Assembly: GCA_012514775.1 (NCBI GenBank)
Contig: JAAYZQ010000462.1
Location: 1 to 9,067 of the forward strand
Length of the DNA stretch: 9,067 nt
Direction: 5' to 3'
DNA from: Anaerolineaceae bacterium
GTDB lineage: Bacteria > Chloroflexota > Anaerolineae > JAAYZQ01
The position numbers and the translations under genes were made by a program. The notes beneath the pieces were generated by a model. That model was given only the letters and a program-made list of their open reading frames with translations, did no database searches and had not been told where the DNA came from. The number at the start of each line of letters is the position of its first letter. Position 1 is the first letter of the stretch. Shown piece after piece: positions 8,941-9,067 of the stretch.

Positions 8941-8947
8941 CCCTCCT
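8941..8947 (-). promoter_or_regulatory. Ribosome binding site of the OppB-like gene
   Basis: AGGAGGG on the minus strand, six bases before the GTG at 8934. It decides that start over the TTG at 8952, which lies upstream of the site. Confidence 0.8.
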
Positions 8948-8972
8948 GGCAATCCATCGTCGAGACTGGCTG

Positions 8973-8984
8973 CCTCACGTGAGG
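8973..8984. promoter_or_regulatory. 12-bp perfect palindrome, possible operator
   Basis: CCTCACGTGAGG is its own reverse complement. It lies about 40-50 bp upstream of the OppB-like start codon, next to one copy of the direct repeat. Symmetric sites of this length are typical dimer-binding operators, but chance occurrence in GC-rich DNA is possible and no regulator gene is in the window. Confidence 0.3.
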
Positions 8985-8986
8985 TT

Positions 8987-9061
8987 AGGCCGGCGAAACG
9001 TGGAACGCGTTGCTCGTCGCGGCCTGGGAGGACATGGGGCCTCCCAGGCCGGCGAAAGGTG
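8987..9061 (-). repeat. Pair of 16-bp direct repeats in the operon leader
   Basis: The + strand segments 8987-9002 (AGGCCGGCGAAACGTG) and 9046-9061 (AGGCCGGCGAAAGGTG) match at 15 of 16 bases. They are offset by 59 bp, with the hairpin stem overlapping one copy. They could be a duplicated regulator site or the scar of a short duplication. The 59-bp offset is not a multiple of three, so the two copies would not fall in the same reading frame. Confidence 0.5.
9020..9051 (-). promoter_or_regulatory. Strong perfect hairpin upstream of the OppB-like gene
   Basis: GGCCTGGGAGG (9021-9031) and its exact complement CCTCCCAGGCC (9040-9050) enclose an 8-base loop, and the flanking C-G pair extends the stem to 12 bp. 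No T-run follows on either strand, so it is not a standard intrinsic terminator. It lies about 85 bp before the permease start. That is where a gap after a substrate-binding-protein gene would be expected in this operon type. Such intergenic stem-loops can protect the upstream message or lower downstream expression; that role here is inferred. Confidence 0.55.
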
Positions 9062-9067
9062 CGCTTG

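Noticed and set aside
8935..8952. N-terminal extension of the OppB-like permease to a TTG at 8952
   Set aside because: The added residues span the AGGAGGG ribosome binding site itself, and the family N-terminus begins at the GTG.

Overview
The window holds seven complete genes, all on the minus strand, packed as what looks like one operon read from right to left. The DNA is GC-rich, has strong AGGAGG-type ribosome binding sites, and uses GTG and TTG as well as ATG starts. This suggests a high-GC bacterium. A Chloroflexota, a high-GC Bacillota or a similar soil or thermophilic lineage would fit, but the sequence alone does not settle it.

Right part (about 4666-8934): four genes encode a peptide/nickel/opine-type (Opp/Dpp family) ABC importer. 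They are an OppB-like permease, an OppD-like ATPase, an OppF-like ATPase and an OppC-like permease with a long extracytoplasmic insertion. Consecutive genes overlap by 4 bp, as expected for translational coupling. No substrate-binding protein is present; it is probably encoded just beyond the right edge. The leader in front of the OppB-like gene (8935-9067) carries a strong perfect hairpin, a 16-bp direct repeat and a 12-bp palindrome.

Left part (230-4623): three consecutive paralogous FAD-dependent oxidoreductases resemble the FAD_oxidored (PF12831-type) family. Each has an N-terminal Rossmann dinucleotide fold (GxGxxG), a mid-protein D-x-[ST]-G-D motif and a C-terminal FAD-contact segment. 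They are separated by about 30-40 bp, and each has a recognisable Shine-Dalgarno site that fixes its start. The three have diverged from one another: the first lost a C-terminal PYR motif and the last has a different central region.

Left edge (1-229): no gene can be supported. A GC-rich stem-loop lies just after the last stop codon.

Working model (inference): the importer brings in an unknown small organic solute and the three flavoenzymes oxidise it or its breakdown products in the cytoplasm. The importer and the flavoenzyme family are both known types. The less ordinary points are the co-transcribed triplet of divergent paralogs and the structured leader. The sequence does not reveal the substrate.
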